NCBI GenBank assembly: GCA_937891665.1
Contig: CALAGS010000236.1
Coordinates: 1-64,000 of the forward strand
Source: an uncultured Burkholderiales bacterium
GTDB taxonomy: Bacteria > Pseudomonadota > Gammaproteobacteria > Burkholderiales > Burkholderiaceae_C
Length of the DNA: 64,000 nt
Direction of reading: 5' to 3'
Positions within the stretch are counted from its first letter, which is position 1; each line of letters starts with the position of its first letter. The position numbers and the translations under genes were made by a program. Below the pieces are notes generated by a model. That model had not been told where the DNA came from. It searched no databases and saw nothing but the letters and a program-made list of their open reading frames with translations. Shown here piece by piece: positions 46,577 to 59,905 of the stretch.

Positions 46577-49210
46577 ATGACCGACTTGTCTGCATTAAGG
46601 GATAAGTACAGGCAAGAAAAGCAGACCTTGTGGTCTCACATTGCCAAAAGCACTGCCAATGGTCGGGGACTTAAGCCCACATTGGGGCGTCTGGCCAAAC
46701 TCGCAGACAAACTCCTTGTTCAACTTTGGCGCAATGCTGGTTTTGAACAAGGCGAGGCTTTGATTGCTGTCGGGGGCTATGGTCGAGGCGAGTTGTTTCC
46801 ATCTTCAGACGTCGACGTTTTGGTTTTGCTACCCGACAATGTCATTGCAGAAGAATCCCCAGATCTGAAAGCCAAGCTAGAAGCCTTCATTGGCAGTTGT
46901 TGGGACAGCGGCCTAGAAATCGGCTCCAGTGTTCGCAATCTGAAAGATTGCATCGAAGAATCAGAAAAAGACATCACGGTTAAAACATCGCTTCTTGAAA
47001 GTCGACTGCTTGCTGGCAGCCTTAGCTTGTTCCAGCAGTTTCAGCAAAGCTACCAAGAGGCCATGGACCCGCACGCATTCTTTGTGGCCAAAACGCTCGA
47101 GCTCAACCAACGGCATAACAAGTTTGAAAATACCCCCTACTCTCTAGAACCCAATTGCAAAGAGTCGCCCGGCGGGCTCAGAGATCTTCAAATTATTTTA
47201 TGGATTTCTAGAGCTGCAGGCTTGGGGCACACATGGGACGATTTGGCTGCCAAGGGCTTGGCCACGGCCTTAGAAGTGAAGCAAATTAAACGCAATGAAG
47301 CTGTGCTCAGCCTCATTCGTGCAAGGCTTCATTTACTGGCCAAACGTCGCGAGGATCGCTTGGTGTTTGATTTGCAACACGCCTTGGCAGATGCGTTTGG
47401 CTACAAAGCACAAAGCACACCCGATGGCAAACACAAGCAAAGAGCCAGTGAAGTCTTAATGCGCCAGTATTACTGGGCGGCCAAAGCTGTCACTCAATTG
47501 AACCAAATACTGCTTTTGAACATTGAGGCGCATTTGCAAGCTCAGCGCGGCGATCTTCGAATTGAAGTGCGCAAACTCAACGAACATTTTTTAGAGATCA
47601 ATGGCCTGTTAGAAGTCGCGCAAGACGACCTCTATCAAAAACACCCCCATGCCATCTTAGAAACATTTTTGCTTTTCCAGCAGACTCGGGGCGTGAAAGG
47701 GCTGTCGGCTAAAACACTGCGCGCGCTTTACAACGTGCGTGGCGTGATGGATGCCAATTTCAGACGCGACCCGGTCAATCGCGCCACCTTCTTAAAAATA
47801 CTTCAGGAAGGCGAAGGCATTACACATGCCCTGCGTTTGATGAACCAGACCTCAGTTCTGGGGCGCTACTTGTGGGTGTTCAGAAACATTGTGGGTCAAA
47901 TGCAGCACGATCTGTTTCACGTTTACACAGTCGACCAACACATTCTCATGGTCCTTAGAAACGTGCGCCGTTTCTTCATTGCCGACCACGCACACGAATA
48001 CCCTTTTTGCTCTCAACTGGCTGCCGGTTGGGACAAGCCTTTTATCCTTTATACGGCCGCTTTGTTTCATGACATTGCCAAGGGCCGTGGTGGAGATCAT
48101 TCCAAACTTGGCGTGCTCGAAGTCAAAAGCTTTTGCCGTCAGCACAGCATAGCCTCAGAGGACTCTAAGCTCATCGCATTTTTGGTAGGCGAGCACCTCA
48201 CCATGAGCCATGTGGCCCAAAAAGAAGATCTCAGCGACCCTGACGTCATTGCTGCATTTGCCAAGCGTGTTGGCAACGAACGTCGACTGACAGCTTTGTA
48301 CCTTTTAACGGTCGCAGATATTCGTGGCACAAGTCCCAAGGTATGGAATGCCTGGAAGGGAAAACTGCTAGAAGACCTTTACAAGTACACCTTGCGCATG
48401 CTGGGCGGCAGAGCCCCTGATGCCAACGCCGAAGTTGAATCTCGCAAACGCGAAGCGCTGGTGGAGTTGGCCAGACACTCAGAACCGCACGATGGCCAAA
48501 AAGCCTTATGGGACACCTTGGATGTGGGCTATTTCATGCGGCACGACGCCAGTGAAATTGCGTGGCACGCTAGACAACTTTCAAGGTATGTCGCCAGAAC
48601 TGAAGCGACTTCTGTTTCAGCCTTGAACGGAAAATGCGTTGTCCGAGCCAGAATTTCACCCTTGGGCGAAGGTCTGCAAGTGTTGGTCTACACAGAAGAT
48701 CAAACAGATTTATTCGCCCGCATTTGCGGATACTTCGATCAAGCCGGCTTCAGTATTTTGGATGCCAAAATTCACACGGCTAAAAATGGTTACGCGCTAG
48801 ATACTTTCCAAGTGGTGACCTCACTCCTACCTGAGCACTACCGAGAACTCATGACCATGGTTGAATCTGGCCTGAGCCACACCATCAATCAAAAAGGTGC
48901 CCTTCCCCCCCCAACCAAAGGACGAGTGTCAAGGCGCGTTAAAAACTTTCCCATTGCGCCTCGCATTACTTTGCACCCAGATGAAAAAGCTCAAAGTTGG
49001 CTGTTGGCCATTTCAGCCAGCGACAAAATTGGCCTGCTCTACAGTGTGGCCACCGTCCTCGCCAAACACAGCATCAGCCTGAAGTTGGCCAAAATCAGCA
49101 CGCTGGGTGAGCGCGTAGAAGATACCTTCCTGATTGAAGGCTCTGCGCTTCAACACAACCGTGAACAGATTGAAATAGAAACCGAATTGCTTCAGGTTTT
49201 ACAGGCTTAG
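46577..49210 (+). CDS. glnD: [Protein-PII] uridylyltransferase / uridylyl-removing enzyme
   Basis: VGGYGRGELFPSSDVDVLVL nucleotidyltransferase motif, ALFHDIAKGRGGDHS HD domain, two C-terminal ACT domains. Confidence 0.96.
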   Translation: MTDLSALRDKYRQEKQTLWSHIAKSTANGRGLKPTLGRLAKLADKLLVQLWRNAGFEQGEALIAVGGYGRGELFPSSDVDVLVLLPDNVIAEESPDLKAKLEAFIGSCWDSGLEIGSSVRNLKDCIEESEKDITVKTSLLESRLLAGSLSLFQQFQQSYQEAMDPHAFFVAKTLELNQRHNKFENTPYSLEPNCKESPGGLRDLQIILWISRAAGLGHTWDDLAAKGLATALEVKQIKRNEAVLSLIRARLHLLAKRREDRLVFDLQHALADAFGYKAQSTPDGKHKQRASEVLMRQYYWAAKAVTQLNQILLLNIEAHLQAQRGDLRIEVRKLNEHFLEINGLLEVAQDDLYQKHPHAILETFLLFQQTRGVKGLSAKTLRALYNVRGVMDANFRRDPVNRATFLKILQEGEGITHALRLMNQTSVLGRYLWVFRNIVGQMQHDLFHVYTVDQHILMVLRNVRRFFIADHAHEYPFCSQLAAGWDKPFILYTAALFHDIAKGRGGDHSKLGVLEVKSFCRQHSIASEDSKLIAFLVGEHLTMSHVAQKEDLSDPDVIAAFAKRVGNERRLTALYLLTVADIRGTSPKVWNAWKGKLLEDLYKYTLRMLGGRAPDANAEVESRKREALVELARHSEPHDGQKALWDTLDVGYFMRHDASEIAWHARQLSRYVARTEATSVSALNGKCVVRARISPLGEGLQVLVYTEDQTDLFARICGYFDQAGFSILDAKIHTAKNGYALDTFQVVTSLLPEHYRELMTMVESGLSHTINQKGALPPPTKGRVSRRVKNFPIAPRITLHPDEKAQSWLLAISASDKIGLLYSVATVLAKHSISLKLAKISTLGERVEDTFLIEGSALQHNREQIEIETELLQVLQA

Positions 49211-49246
49211 CAGCAAACTCACCGCTGAAGCCAAGCCATGGTTGGC

Positions 49247-51529
49247 TCAACTCTTCTTGCGAGGCGGTAAACCGGTGTGCTGCGTGAGCATCGTGCCTTT
49301 TTTGGGCGAGGCCGATTCACTGGGCGTGCTGTTTTTGCGACGCGCGCTTTGGTAATCATCTGACAAAGGTTGCCAAGTAGGAATCAAGTGGTGCTTGCCA
49401 TTGCCAATGAGGTCTGCTCTGCCCATGGCTTTGAGTGCATCTCGCAAAAGGGGCCAATGCTTGGCATCGTGATAACGCAAAAAGGCTTTGTGCAACCTGC
49501 GGCGCTTTTCACCTTTGACCACATCAACCTTTTCACTGTCACGCGTAATTTTGCGCAAAGGATTTTTGGTGGTGTGGTACATGGCTGTGGCTGTGGCCAT
49601 GGGGCTCGGATAGAAGGTTTGAACCTGATCGGCGCGAAAACCATTTTTCTTCAGCCAGATGGCCAAGTTCATCATGTCTTCATCGCTGGTACCGGGATGT
49701 GCTGCAATGAAGTAAGGGACCAAGAACTGTTTCTTGCCAGCCTCTGCACTGAACTTGTCAAACATGCTCTTGAACTTGTCGTAAGACCCAATGCCGGGCT
49801 TCATCATTTTGGTGAGCGGGCCTGACTCTGTGTGTTCTGGGGCAATTTTCAAATAGCCACCCACATGGTGAGTGACCAACTCTTTCACATACTCAGGACT
49901 TTGAACCGCCAAGTCATAGCGCAAGCCCGATCCAATTAGGATTTTTTTGATGCCCTTCAAAGTCCGCGCTTTGCGGTACATCTGAATAAGCGGACCGTGG
50001 TCCGTGGTGAGGTTGCTGCAAATACCGGGAAATACACAACTTGGTTTGCGACAAGCAGCTTCAATTTCGGGAGACTTGCAGCCCAAGCGGTACATATTGG
50101 CTGTGGGGCCTCCCAAATCTGAAATGACGCCCGTAAAACCCTTAACCTTGTCTCGAATGTCTTCAATTTCACGCAGCACCGAAGCCTCGCTGCGGCTTTG
50201 AATGATGCGTCCTTCATGTTCTGTGATGGAGCAAAACGTACAGCCGCCAAAGCAGCCCCGCATGATGTTCACAGAAAAGCGAATCATCTCCCAGGCCGGT
50301 ATTTTGGTGGCAGCGTCATGCGAGCCGTTTTCGTCAGCATAAATAGGGTGTGGACTTCGCGCATAGGGCAAGTCAAACACGGCATCCATTTCGGCTGTCG
50401 TGAGTGGAATGGGCGGCGGCGTAATCCAAACATCGCGCGCAGTCACACCCTCGCCATGGGCCTGCACCAAACTGCGCGCATTGCCGGGATTAGTTTCTAA
50501 GTGCAGCACGCGGTTGGCATGCGCATACAAGACAGCATCAGATTTCACTTGCTCATAACTGGGCAGACGAATGACGCTTTTGTCACGGGGCGGCACTTTG
50601 TGCAAGCCTTTGCCTGTCATGGCCGGCATCTGCGGATTGGGCACAAAAGTAAGCGGTTTGACCGTCGCATTTTGCTGATCGGCTACCGTCTGCGCTTCGT
50701 CTTCACGGGCGCATGTCGCACCGTTCTCACGCGCTTGATCCGAAATCATGAGGTAGGGATTGACGTGTGCTTCTACGTGCCCAGGCGTGTCCACAGAAGA
50801 TGAATCAATTTCGAACCAGCCTTCAGGCGTTTGACGACGAACAAAAGCAGTGCCTCGAACATCAACAATGTCTTGGACGGGCTCTCTTGCAGCCAACCTG
50901 TGTGCAATTTCAACAACGGCACGTTCTGCATTGCCGTAGAGCAACAAATCGCATTTGCTATCGACCACAATAGAGCGGCGCACCTTGTCAGACCAATAGT
51001 CATAGTGTGCAATGCGGCGCAAAGAACCTTCAATGCCGCCCAACACAATGGGAACATCTGGGAAAGCTTCCCGACAGCGTTGGCTGTAAACAATGGCAGC
51101 CCGATCGGGACGTTTGCCGCCAACGTCGCCTGCTGTGTAGGCATCGTCGGATCTGATTTTTCGATCGGCCGTGTAACGGTTGATCATGGAGTCCATGTTG
51201 CCTGCTGTCACGCCCCAAAATAAATTGGGCTTACCTAAGGCACGAAACGGCTCGGCACTTTGCCAATCGGGCTGGGCAATGATGCCCACCCGGAAACCTT
51301 GTGCCTCTAGCATGCGACCAATGACCGCCATGCCAAAACTGGGATGGTCGACATAGGCGTCGCCAGTGACCAAGACAATGTCGCAACTGTCCCAACCCAA
51401 TTGGGTCATTTCAGCGCGACTCATGGGTAAAAAAGGAGCCGTGCCAAAACGCGCCGCCCAGAACTTGCGATAGCTGTTCAGGGGCTTGGCGTTGCGCGGG
51501 AAAAAAGAGACGTCAACCAGTGCGTTCAT
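49247..51529 (-). CDS. YgiQ family radical SAM protein
   Basis: Start [41 protein letters not shown] at 51529; [27 protein letters not shown] radical SAM CxxxCxxC. Confidence 0.95.
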   Translation of the reverse strand: MNALVDVSFFPRNAKPLNSYRKFWAARFGTAPFLPMSRAEMTQLGWDSCDIVLVTGDAYVDHPSFGMAVIGRMLEAQGFRVGIIAQPDWQSAEPFRALGKPNLFWGVTAGNMDSMINRYTADRKIRSDDAYTAGDVGGKRPDRAAIVYSQRCREAFPDVPIVLGGIEGSLRRIAHYDYWSDKVRRSIVVDSKCDLLLYGNAERAVVEIAHRLAAREPVQDIVDVRGTAFVRRQTPEGWFEIDSSSVDTPGHVEAHVNPYLMISDQARENGATCAREDEAQTVADQQNATVKPLTFVPNPQMPAMTGKGLHKVPPRDKSVIRLPSYEQVKSDAVLYAHANRVLHLETNPGNARSLVQAHGEGVTARDVWITPPPIPLTTAEMDAVFDLPYARSPHPIYADENGSHDAATKIPAWEMIRFSVNIMRGCFGGCTFCSITEHEGRIIQSRSEASVLREIEDIRDKVKGFTGVISDLGGPTANMYRLGCKSPEIEAACRKPSCVFPGICSNLTTDHGPLIQMYRKARTLKGIKKILIGSGLRYDLAVQSPEYVKELVTHHVGGYLKIAPEHTESGPLTKMMKPGIGSYDKFKSMFDKFSAEAGKKQFLVPYFIAAHPGTSDEDMMNLAIWLKKNGFRADQVQTFYPSPMATATAMYHTTKNPLRKITRDSEKVDVVKGEKRRRLHKAFLRYHDAKHWPLLRDALKAMGRADLIGNGKHHLIPTWQPLSDDYQSARRKNSTPSESASPKKGTMLTQHTGLPPRKKS

Positions 51530-51671
51530 GGTGCGAAATTTGAGAATGCCGTAGTTTAGAGCCTCTTTGGGGACATGTCTTGCAGAGGGTCTCTCCAAAT
51601 GACCATTTCCAGTTTCGTGACATCCTATTCTGTCAACATTGACCCGCAAAAGCTTCAGCGATAATTCGAAG

Positions 51672-52292
51672 ATGTCTGCTGAAGTCCAAGAATCTAATCA
51701 CCCGCAGTCCAAAACAGAACTGTTCACGGTTTTCACCTTTTTGGCACTCCAAGGGTTTGGAGGCGTTTTAGCCGTTGTACAACACGAGTTGGTTGAACGC
51801 AGAAAGTGGATGACCAAGGCCCAATTTGTTGAAGAATGGTCTGTTGCGCAAGTGATGCCAGGGCCTAACGTGGTCAACCTTTGTTTGATGATTGGCGGCA
51901 AATACTTCGGCATAGCAGGCGCGTTGGCAGCTGTTTGCGGCCTTATTTGTGGCCCCCTCGTTTTGGTTCTTGGCCTGGCCATCTTATTTGGTGGCGTGGC
52001 AGACAATGCTATCGCTCAAGGGGCTCTCAAAGGTATGGGGGCCGTTGCAGCGGGCTTGGTCATTGCTTCAGGGCTCAAACTTGCCACAACCCTGCCAAAA
52101 AATCCAATGGGACTTTGGACGGCCATCCCCTTTGCTGTTGTTTCATTTGCATGTGTCGGTATTTTCAGATGGCCATTGCCTTGGGTTTTACTTGGCTTAG
52201 GCAGCTTGGCCTGTTTGATGACCTACCGCGCATTGAAACAATTGCCATCCAAGCTTGATGCCAAAACAAGTACTGATCAGGAGGCATCCTAA
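51672..52292 (+). CDS. Chromate transporter, N-terminal-half type (short-chain CHR)
   Basis: [58 protein letters not shown]. Confidence 0.9.
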   Translation: MSAEVQESNHPQSKTELFTVFTFLALQGFGGVLAVVQHELVERRKWMTKAQFVEEWSVAQVMPGPNVVNLCLMIGGKYFGIAGALAAVCGLICGPLVLVLGLAILFGGVADNAIAQGALKGMGAVAAGLVIASGLKLATTLPKNPMGLWTAIPFAVVSFACVGIFRWPLPWVLLGLGSLACLMTYRALKQLPSKLDAKTSTDQEAS

Positions 52293-52294
52293 GC

Positions 52295-52891
52295 ATGGGC
52301 CTGCCTCTGAGTCCTCAAGACTGGTTTGATTTGTTCTTGCATTTTGCCGTCTTATCCCTGATGGGAATTGGGGGGGCCATCACAACCGCACCTGAAATGC
52401 ACCGATTTTTGGTCACTGAAAAAAATTGGCTGACAGATTCTTCATTTTCTTCCAGCATTGCGCTGGCTCAGTCAGCACCTGGCCCCAATGTGCTCTTTGT
52501 AGCTCTCATGGGATGGCAAGTTGGCATCAATGCAGGCGGAGGCTTGAGCGCTGGTGCCCCTGCATGGTGGCTTGGTCTTTTAGGGATCGTGCTCACCATG
52601 TTGGGCATTATGTTGCCCTCCTCTATCCTGACCTACAAGGCCACCAAATGGGCCCACGTCAATCGAAATCTGACGTCGGTTCAAGCCTTCAAATCTGGCA
52701 TGGCTCCCATTGTGATTGGGCTCTTGGTGTCAACGGGGTGGCTGTTGTCGGCGGCCCATCGCGACTTTGCACAAGACTGGAAAGTTTGGTTGGTCACGGC
52801 TGTTGCAACAGGGGTGATGCTGCGCACTTCAATTCACTTGATGTGGCTGATCGCAGCCGGCGGCATTCTGGGTGCAGCGGGCCTGCTGTGA
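52295..52891 (+). CDS. Chromate transporter, C-terminal-half type (short-chain CHR)
   Basis: FLHFAVLSLMGIGGAITTAPEMHRFLVTEKNWLTDSSFSSSIALAQSAPGPNVLFVALMGW. Confidence 0.88.
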   Translation: MGLPLSPQDWFDLFLHFAVLSLMGIGGAITTAPEMHRFLVTEKNWLTDSSFSSSIALAQSAPGPNVLFVALMGWQVGINAGGGLSAGAPAWWLGLLGIVLTMLGIMLPSSILTYKATKWAHVNRNLTSVQAFKSGMAPIVIGLLVSTGWLLSAAHRDFAQDWKVWLVTAVATGVMLRTSIHLMWLIAAGGILGAAGLL

Positions 52892-52893
52892 GC

Positions 52894-53634
52894 TTAATTG
52901 CCCAACCGCTGCCGAACCGCTTCAAATAAACAAACACCGCTGGCCACCGACACATTCAAACTCTCAACGGCACCCTGCATGGGAATGCTGACCAACTCAT
53001 CACATGTTTTGCGCGTGAGCTGCCTCATGCCAGGTCCTTCGGCCCCCAACACCAACGCAGTGGGGCCTATCAGATCTGCTTGGTAAATATGGCGAGGCGC
53101 ATCGCCACTGGTGCCAATGATCCAAATAGAGCGCTCTTTGAGTTCACCCAAAGTTCGAGCCAAGTTGGTCACCATGAAATACGGCACAGTTTCAGCGGCA
53201 CCACTGGCCACCTTGGCCACAGTGGCATTGATACCTGCGGCGTGATCTTTGGGTGCAATGACAGCATGTGCACCCGCGCCATCGGCCACACGCAAGCATG
53301 CACCTAGATTGTGCGGGTCTGTCACTCCGTCTAAGACCAAGAGCAATGGAGGCCCCTGCACTTGGTCTAACAGATCATCAAGCGAATGAGCTTGAGGCAA
53401 GCTTTCAACGCGAGCTGCAACGCCTTGGTGGCCATGACTGCCTGCCAACTTGGCCAAGCGCATGCCGTCAGCCTCTATGAGCCTGACACCCGCTTCTTGT
53501 GCGCGTTCAATGAACTGGCGCATGCGGGCATCGCGGCGTGTGGTTTCAAAATAGATCTCAACGATCGATTGAGGGGCTGTTTTTAAACGGACTCCGACTG
53601 CATGAAAACCGAAAAGAATTTTGGGAGAAGACAT
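52894..53634 (-). CDS. rlmB: 23S rRNA (guanosine(2251)-2'-O)-methyltransferase RlmB
   Basis: SpoU motifs: [76 protein letters not shown]. Confidence 0.95.
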   Translation of the reverse strand: MSSPKILFGFHAVGVRLKTAPQSIVEIYFETTRRDARMRQFIERAQEAGVRLIEADGMRLAKLAGSHGHQGVAARVESLPQAHSLDDLLDQVQGPPLLLVLDGVTDPHNLGACLRVADGAGAHAVIAPKDHAAGINATVAKVASGAAETVPYFMVTNLARTLGELKERSIWIIGTSGDAPRHIYQADLIGPTALVLGAEGPGMRQLTRKTCDELVSIPMQGAVESLNVSVASGVCLFEAVRQRLGN

Positions 53635-53641
53635 GCCCCAA

Positions 53642-54319
53642 TTATCCTTGGGATATGAGCTGTCCGGCCTGCAGTGTGAGCGTTCTATCGCAGCGAGAAG
53701 CTAATTTTTGATCATGCGTGACCAAAATCAGGGTGGTTCCTCTGGCCTGATTCATAGAAAGCATCAAATTCATAATGCTTTCGCCAGTTTGCGCATCCAA
53801 ACTGCCTGTCGGCTCATCGGCCAAAAGGAGTTGGGGTTGGACCACGAAGGCACGTGCAAGCGCAACACGTTGTTGTTCACCACCACTGAGAACTTTGGGG
53901 AAATGTTTCAAGCGCTCTGCAAGCCCTACTTGCGACAAGATATCTTTGGCCGATTGGCTGGCGTTTTTGGCGCCCGCCAACTCAAGCGGCAACATGACAT
54001 TTTCCAATGCTGTTAAGTGACCCATCAATTGAAAATTTTGAAATACAAAACCTAGCATTTGTCCGCGCCATGCGGCACGTTGGTCTTCTGTCATGTCAAA
54101 AATGGGCTGCCCTGCCAATGACACCTGACCTTCGGTTGGAGTGTCTAAACCCGCCATGATGGACAACAGGGTGCTTTTGCCAGAACCAGATGCCCCCAAA
54201 ATGGCAACAGATTCCCCTGCCTTCACGGTGAAATCAATATCACGCAAAATAGCCAATGGGCCGCCGACATCACTGACCACCTTACTGACATGACTGACTG
54301 AGATCATTGTTTCTGACAT
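53642..54319 (-). CDS. ybbA: ABC transporter ATP-binding protein (YbbA/LolD-like)
   Basis: Start [15 protein letters not shown] at 54319; [59 protein letters not shown]. Confidence 0.88.
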   Translation of the reverse strand: MSETMISVSHVSKVVSDVGGPLAILRDIDFTVKAGESVAILGASGSGKSTLLSIMAGLDTPTEGQVSLAGQPIFDMTEDQRAAWRGQMLGFVFQNFQLMGHLTALENVMLPLELAGAKNASQSAKDILSQVGLAERLKHFPKVLSGGEQQRVALARAFVVQPQLLLADEPTGSLDAQTGESIMNLMLSMNQARGTTLILVTHDQKLASRCDRTLTLQAGQLISQG

Positions 54320-55013
54320 GTACCAAATTTCCTTACAACGTAGATACTTTAACTGGCTTGTGGTGAGCTTGTTCTGCACGGGTTTTTGCTTGCCCCTTTT
54401 GGCCAGCGAAAGCGGCAAAGTCAATGCCAAGACAGGCCCAAGCTCAGAAAAAATTGTCTTGATTGTGGGCGATTCATTGAGCGCTGAGTATGGCCTAACA
54501 CGAGGAACAGGCTGGGTTCAATTGATGAGTGATCAAGCCGTCAAAGAGACCTTTAAAGTGAAAATGGTGAATGCCAGTATCAGCGGTGATACAAGCTCAG
54601 GAGGTCTTAGCAGGCTGCCCCAGTTGCTCAAAGTGCACCAGCCGCATGTTTTGATTGTGGAGCTTGGAGGCAACGATGCGCTTCGAGGCTTGAGCATGCA
54701 AATGACGCAACAAAATTTGAGCGCCATGGCCAATCAAGGAAAAAAAGCAGGCGCCAAGGTAATGGTCATTGCCATGCAAATTCCGCCAAACTACGGCGCT
54801 AATTACGCTCAACAAATAGCACAAGCCTATCAGAGGGTGTCTAAAGATACAGGGGCCGAACTGAACAACCAATTTTTAAAAGGCATTGCTGACGATGCCG
54901 ATCCCCTGAAATGGTTTCAGTCGGATCGAATTCATCCCAACGAAGGCGCGCAAAGCACCATGATGAAAAACGTATGGCCTCAGCTTAAAAAAATGATGGC
55001 CGATAAGAGGTAA
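54318..55013 (+). CDS. tesA: Arylesterase / SGNH hydrolase (TesA-like) with signal peptide
   Basis: IVLIVGDSLSAEYGLTRGTGWVQLM, NASISGDTSSGGLSRLPQLL, VELGGNDALRGL, SDRIHPNEGAQ. Confidence 0.92.
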   Translation: MYQISLQRRYFNWLVVSLFCTGFCLPLLASESGKVNAKTGPSSEKIVLIVGDSLSAEYGLTRGTGWVQLMSDQAVKETFKVKMVNASISGDTSSGGLSRLPQLLKVHQPHVLIVELGGNDALRGLSMQMTQQNLSAMANQGKKAGAKVMVIAMQIPPNYGANYAQQIAQAYQRVSKDTGAELNNQFLKGIADDADPLKWFQSDRIHPNEGAQSTMMKNVWPQLKKMMADKR

Positions 55014-55016
55014 CTC

Positions 55017-55039
55017 TGCCTAGATGAAGGTGCTAGGCA
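55017..55039 (+). terminator. Hairpin between convergent tesA and the small Lys-rich ORF
   Basis: TGCCTAG-atgaaggtg-CTAGGCA followed by ATTTAGGG; weak T tract. Confidence 0.45.
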
Positions 55040-55041
55040 AT

Positions 55042-55224
55042 TTAGGGTTGGGGCGGCACATCGGAAGCGGGCAGCTGCTCAATCTCGCCTTCAGGCAAAT
55101 CTTCTGAGTGTGAATCAGGCGAGTCAGTTCTTTTCTCAGACTTGGCTTTCAGTTTGTCTTCTTTTTTGCGTTTCTTCGCCAATTCTTTTTGACGTTTTTC
55201 GTAGCCGTAATTGGGAGTTGCCAA
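55042..55224 (-). CDS. Small Lys/Glu-rich hypothetical protein (60 aa), probable TTG start
   Basis: (M)ATPNYGYEKRQKELAKKRKKEDKLKAKSEKR...; TTG at 55224 with AGAAAG-like SD upstream; ORF-track start at 55272 appears too long. Confidence 0.6.
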   Translation of the reverse strand: MATPNYGYEKRQKELAKKRKKEDKLKAKSEKRTDSPDSHSEDLPEGEIEQLPASDVPPQP

Positions 55225-55285
55225 GGTATTTCTTTCTATTGAATGACTCCACTGTATCAGCTTGCCATTCAATCCTACAAGACGC

Positions 55286-56512
55286 TTAAAAATTCAAGCA
55301 TTGCTTCACAGCTTTGGCCAAATCGTTGATTAAGTCTTGGGGGTCTTCAAACCCTGTTGAAAAACGCACCAGGTACCCTTGTTGCAAGTGCGAAGGCCAG
55401 TTAGAACGCATGCTGGCAATGTTGTAAGGCACCACCAAGCTGATGGGGCCGCCCCAGCTGTAGCCTATTTTGAAGAGACTTAAATTGTCGCAAAATGTAT
55501 CGACTTGGTCTTGCGTCAAGGAGGGGTGCAGCATGACGCTGAACAAGCCTGCTGCATGCCCAGCACCACCGTCAGAAGCGCACAAGGCTTGCCAATGCTT
55601 GTGCCCAGGAGATCCTTCTACAGCGGGATGGAGCACCTGCACACAGGCTTTTTGGCTTTTCCACCATTGCGCCAACCTACGGGCAGAATGATCTTGCGCT
55701 GCATAGCGCAAAGAAATGGTGGGCAGCGAGCGAAGAATGCTTTCAATGTCGTTGGGGCCCACACACATGCCCAATCGGCTCATGGTCATTTTGAGTTTCA
55801 GTGCCAACTCATCGTTGCAGGTCATGACGCTGCCCATGAGCACATCGCCACCCCCACTGGGATATTTGGTCAACGCATGTGCGGTGAGATCTACGGACAA
55901 ACTGCCATCGCCCAACAGGTCAAAGGGCTTGAATGCAATTCCCGCGCCCCATGTATTGTCCAAGGCGGTTAAAACGCCATGCGTTTGACAAACCTTGATC
56001 AAACCGATGAGGTCTGGAAACTCCATGCTGACTGAGCCGGGGGCTTCCAACCATACAAGACGGGTGTTGGGTTTGATTTTGTCTGCCAGATCTTGGGGGT
56101 CCATGGCATCGTAGTAAGCATGAGAAATGCCAAACGATGTCAATTCGCCTTCAGCCAGCACCTTGTTGGGGCCGTAAGAGTTGTCGGGCAACAAAATATG
56201 ATCGCCTGATTTCAAAACAGCAAAAGATGCCACGGCCAAGGCCGACAAGCCACTGGGCGTTAAAGCACAATATTTGCCGCCTTCTAGCGCGCAAAGCCGC
56301 TCTTCAAGCGTGAAGCTTGAAGGCGTGCCGTGCGTTCCATAGGTGTATGCCGATTTGTCTTTCCAATCACGTTGGCGCATTGCCGCCACATTGGGAAAGA
56401 AAACCGTAGAGGCTTTGAAGATACCCGGCTGGGGAGCCTGAAAATCAGGCGGTGGCGTGTAGCCGTGGTGAATCAGCTGGGTGGAAATGTGGGATGTGTT
56501 CTTTTCAGTCAT
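55286..56512 (-). CDS. metC: Cystathionine beta-lyase (trans-sulfuration PLP enzyme)
   Basis: STQLIHHGYTPPPDF, YGTHGTPSSFTLEERLCALEGGKYCALTPSGLSALA, VDLTAHALTKYPSGGGDVLMGSV PLP-lysine region. Confidence 0.9.
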   Translation of the reverse strand: MTEKNTSHISTQLIHHGYTPPPDFQAPQPGIFKASTVFFPNVAAMRQRDWKDKSAYTYGTHGTPSSFTLEERLCALEGGKYCALTPSGLSALAVASFAVLKSGDHILLPDNSYGPNKVLAEGELTSFGISHAYYDAMDPQDLADKIKPNTRLVWLEAPGSVSMEFPDLIGLIKVCQTHGVLTALDNTWGAGIAFKPFDLLGDGSLSVDLTAHALTKYPSGGGDVLMGSVMTCNDELALKLKMTMSRLGMCVGPNDIESILRSLPTISLRYAAQDHSARRLAQWWKSQKACVQVLHPAVEGSPGHKHWQALCASDGGAGHAAGLFSVMLHPSLTQDQVDTFCDNLSLFKIGYSWGGPISLVVPYNIASMRSNWPSHLQQGYLVRFSTGFEDPQDLINDLAKAVKQCLNF

Positions 56513-56527
56513 CCCAACATATTACCT

Positions 56528-57052
56528 TTAGACTTTCCACTTTTCCATTAATTTTTCGGGACTCATACTGTCATAGCCTTCAAAGGGCTGATGAATCCAG
56601 GGATTGGTGGGCAGGTATTCAACAGAGTAATCGGGTTGAAAACCAGAAAGACCCTTGGTCCAAACAACTGCACTGCGCAGTTCTGTGATGGGCTTGTAAT
56701 TGGTTTTCAACATGTCGACCACGGCATGCAAGGTGTGGCCCGAATCGGCCAAGTCGTCGACCAACAAAACTCGACCCGCAATTTCGCCTTTAGGGGTGGT
56801 AATGAACCGAGCGATGTCCAAATGGCCCTGCACGGTGCCCGCATCAGCGCGGTAAGAGCTGGTGGACATGATGGCCAGTGGCTTGTTGAAGATGCGAGAC
56901 AAAATATCACCAGGGCGCATGCCGCCCCTTGCCAAACACAAAATGGTGTCGAACTCCCACCCAGATTGATGGACCTTGATGGCCAGCTTTTCAATCAGGT
57001 TGTGGTATTCGTCGTAGCTTACGTACAGGTGTTTGCCGTCTTCAGTCAGCAT
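56528..57052 (-). CDS. Phosphoribosyltransferase (purine PRTase-like)
   Basis: TILCLARGGMRPGDILSRIF, VLLVDDLADSGHTLHAVVDML PRPP motif. Confidence 0.88.
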   Translation of the reverse strand: MLTEDGKHLYVSYDEYHNLIEKLAIKVHQSGWEFDTILCLARGGMRPGDILSRIFNKPLAIMSTSSYRADAGTVQGHLDIARFITTPKGEIAGRVLLVDDLADSGHTLHAVVDMLKTNYKPITELRSAVVWTKGLSGFQPDYSVEYLPTNPWIHQPFEGYDSMSPEKLMEKWKV

Positions 57053-57111
57053 GCTTATTCTCCAGAGGTAGGTTCATTTCACTTGAAGGTGAAGCGAAGT
57101 GTTGATGTCAA

Positions 57112-59663
<2,552 letters not shown>

Positions 59664-59713
59664 GGCAATCTGGGAGGCTGTTAAAACAGAGATTTTACAG
59701 GTTCGAACAGGCT

Positions 59714-59905
59714 CTAAATGAAGGCCCCCAAAAGAAAGAGTCCCAACAAAACGATCGAAAGACCAAAAAACCGAATTTGACCATCTTCGAGTTGCAAGAG
59801 CTGGCTGAACATTTCGCGCCACTTGGGTGGGGAAATGAGGGGCATAAGCCCCTCAAAAATCAACACCAGCGAGATGGCCACCATGACTGTGGACCAGAAG
59901 CTCAC
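59714..59905 (-). CDS. DUF2065 (YjeT-like) small membrane protein
   Basis: [53 protein letters not shown]. Confidence 0.92.
   Translation of the reverse strand: MSFWSTVMVAISLVLIFEGLMPLISPPKWREMFSQLLQLEDGQIRFFGLSIVLLGLFLLGAFI

Noticed and set aside
49229-49247. AGCCAA-GCCATGG-TTGGCT hairpin between glnD and the YgiQ gene
   Set aside because: No T tract on either side and short arms; too weak to call a terminator.
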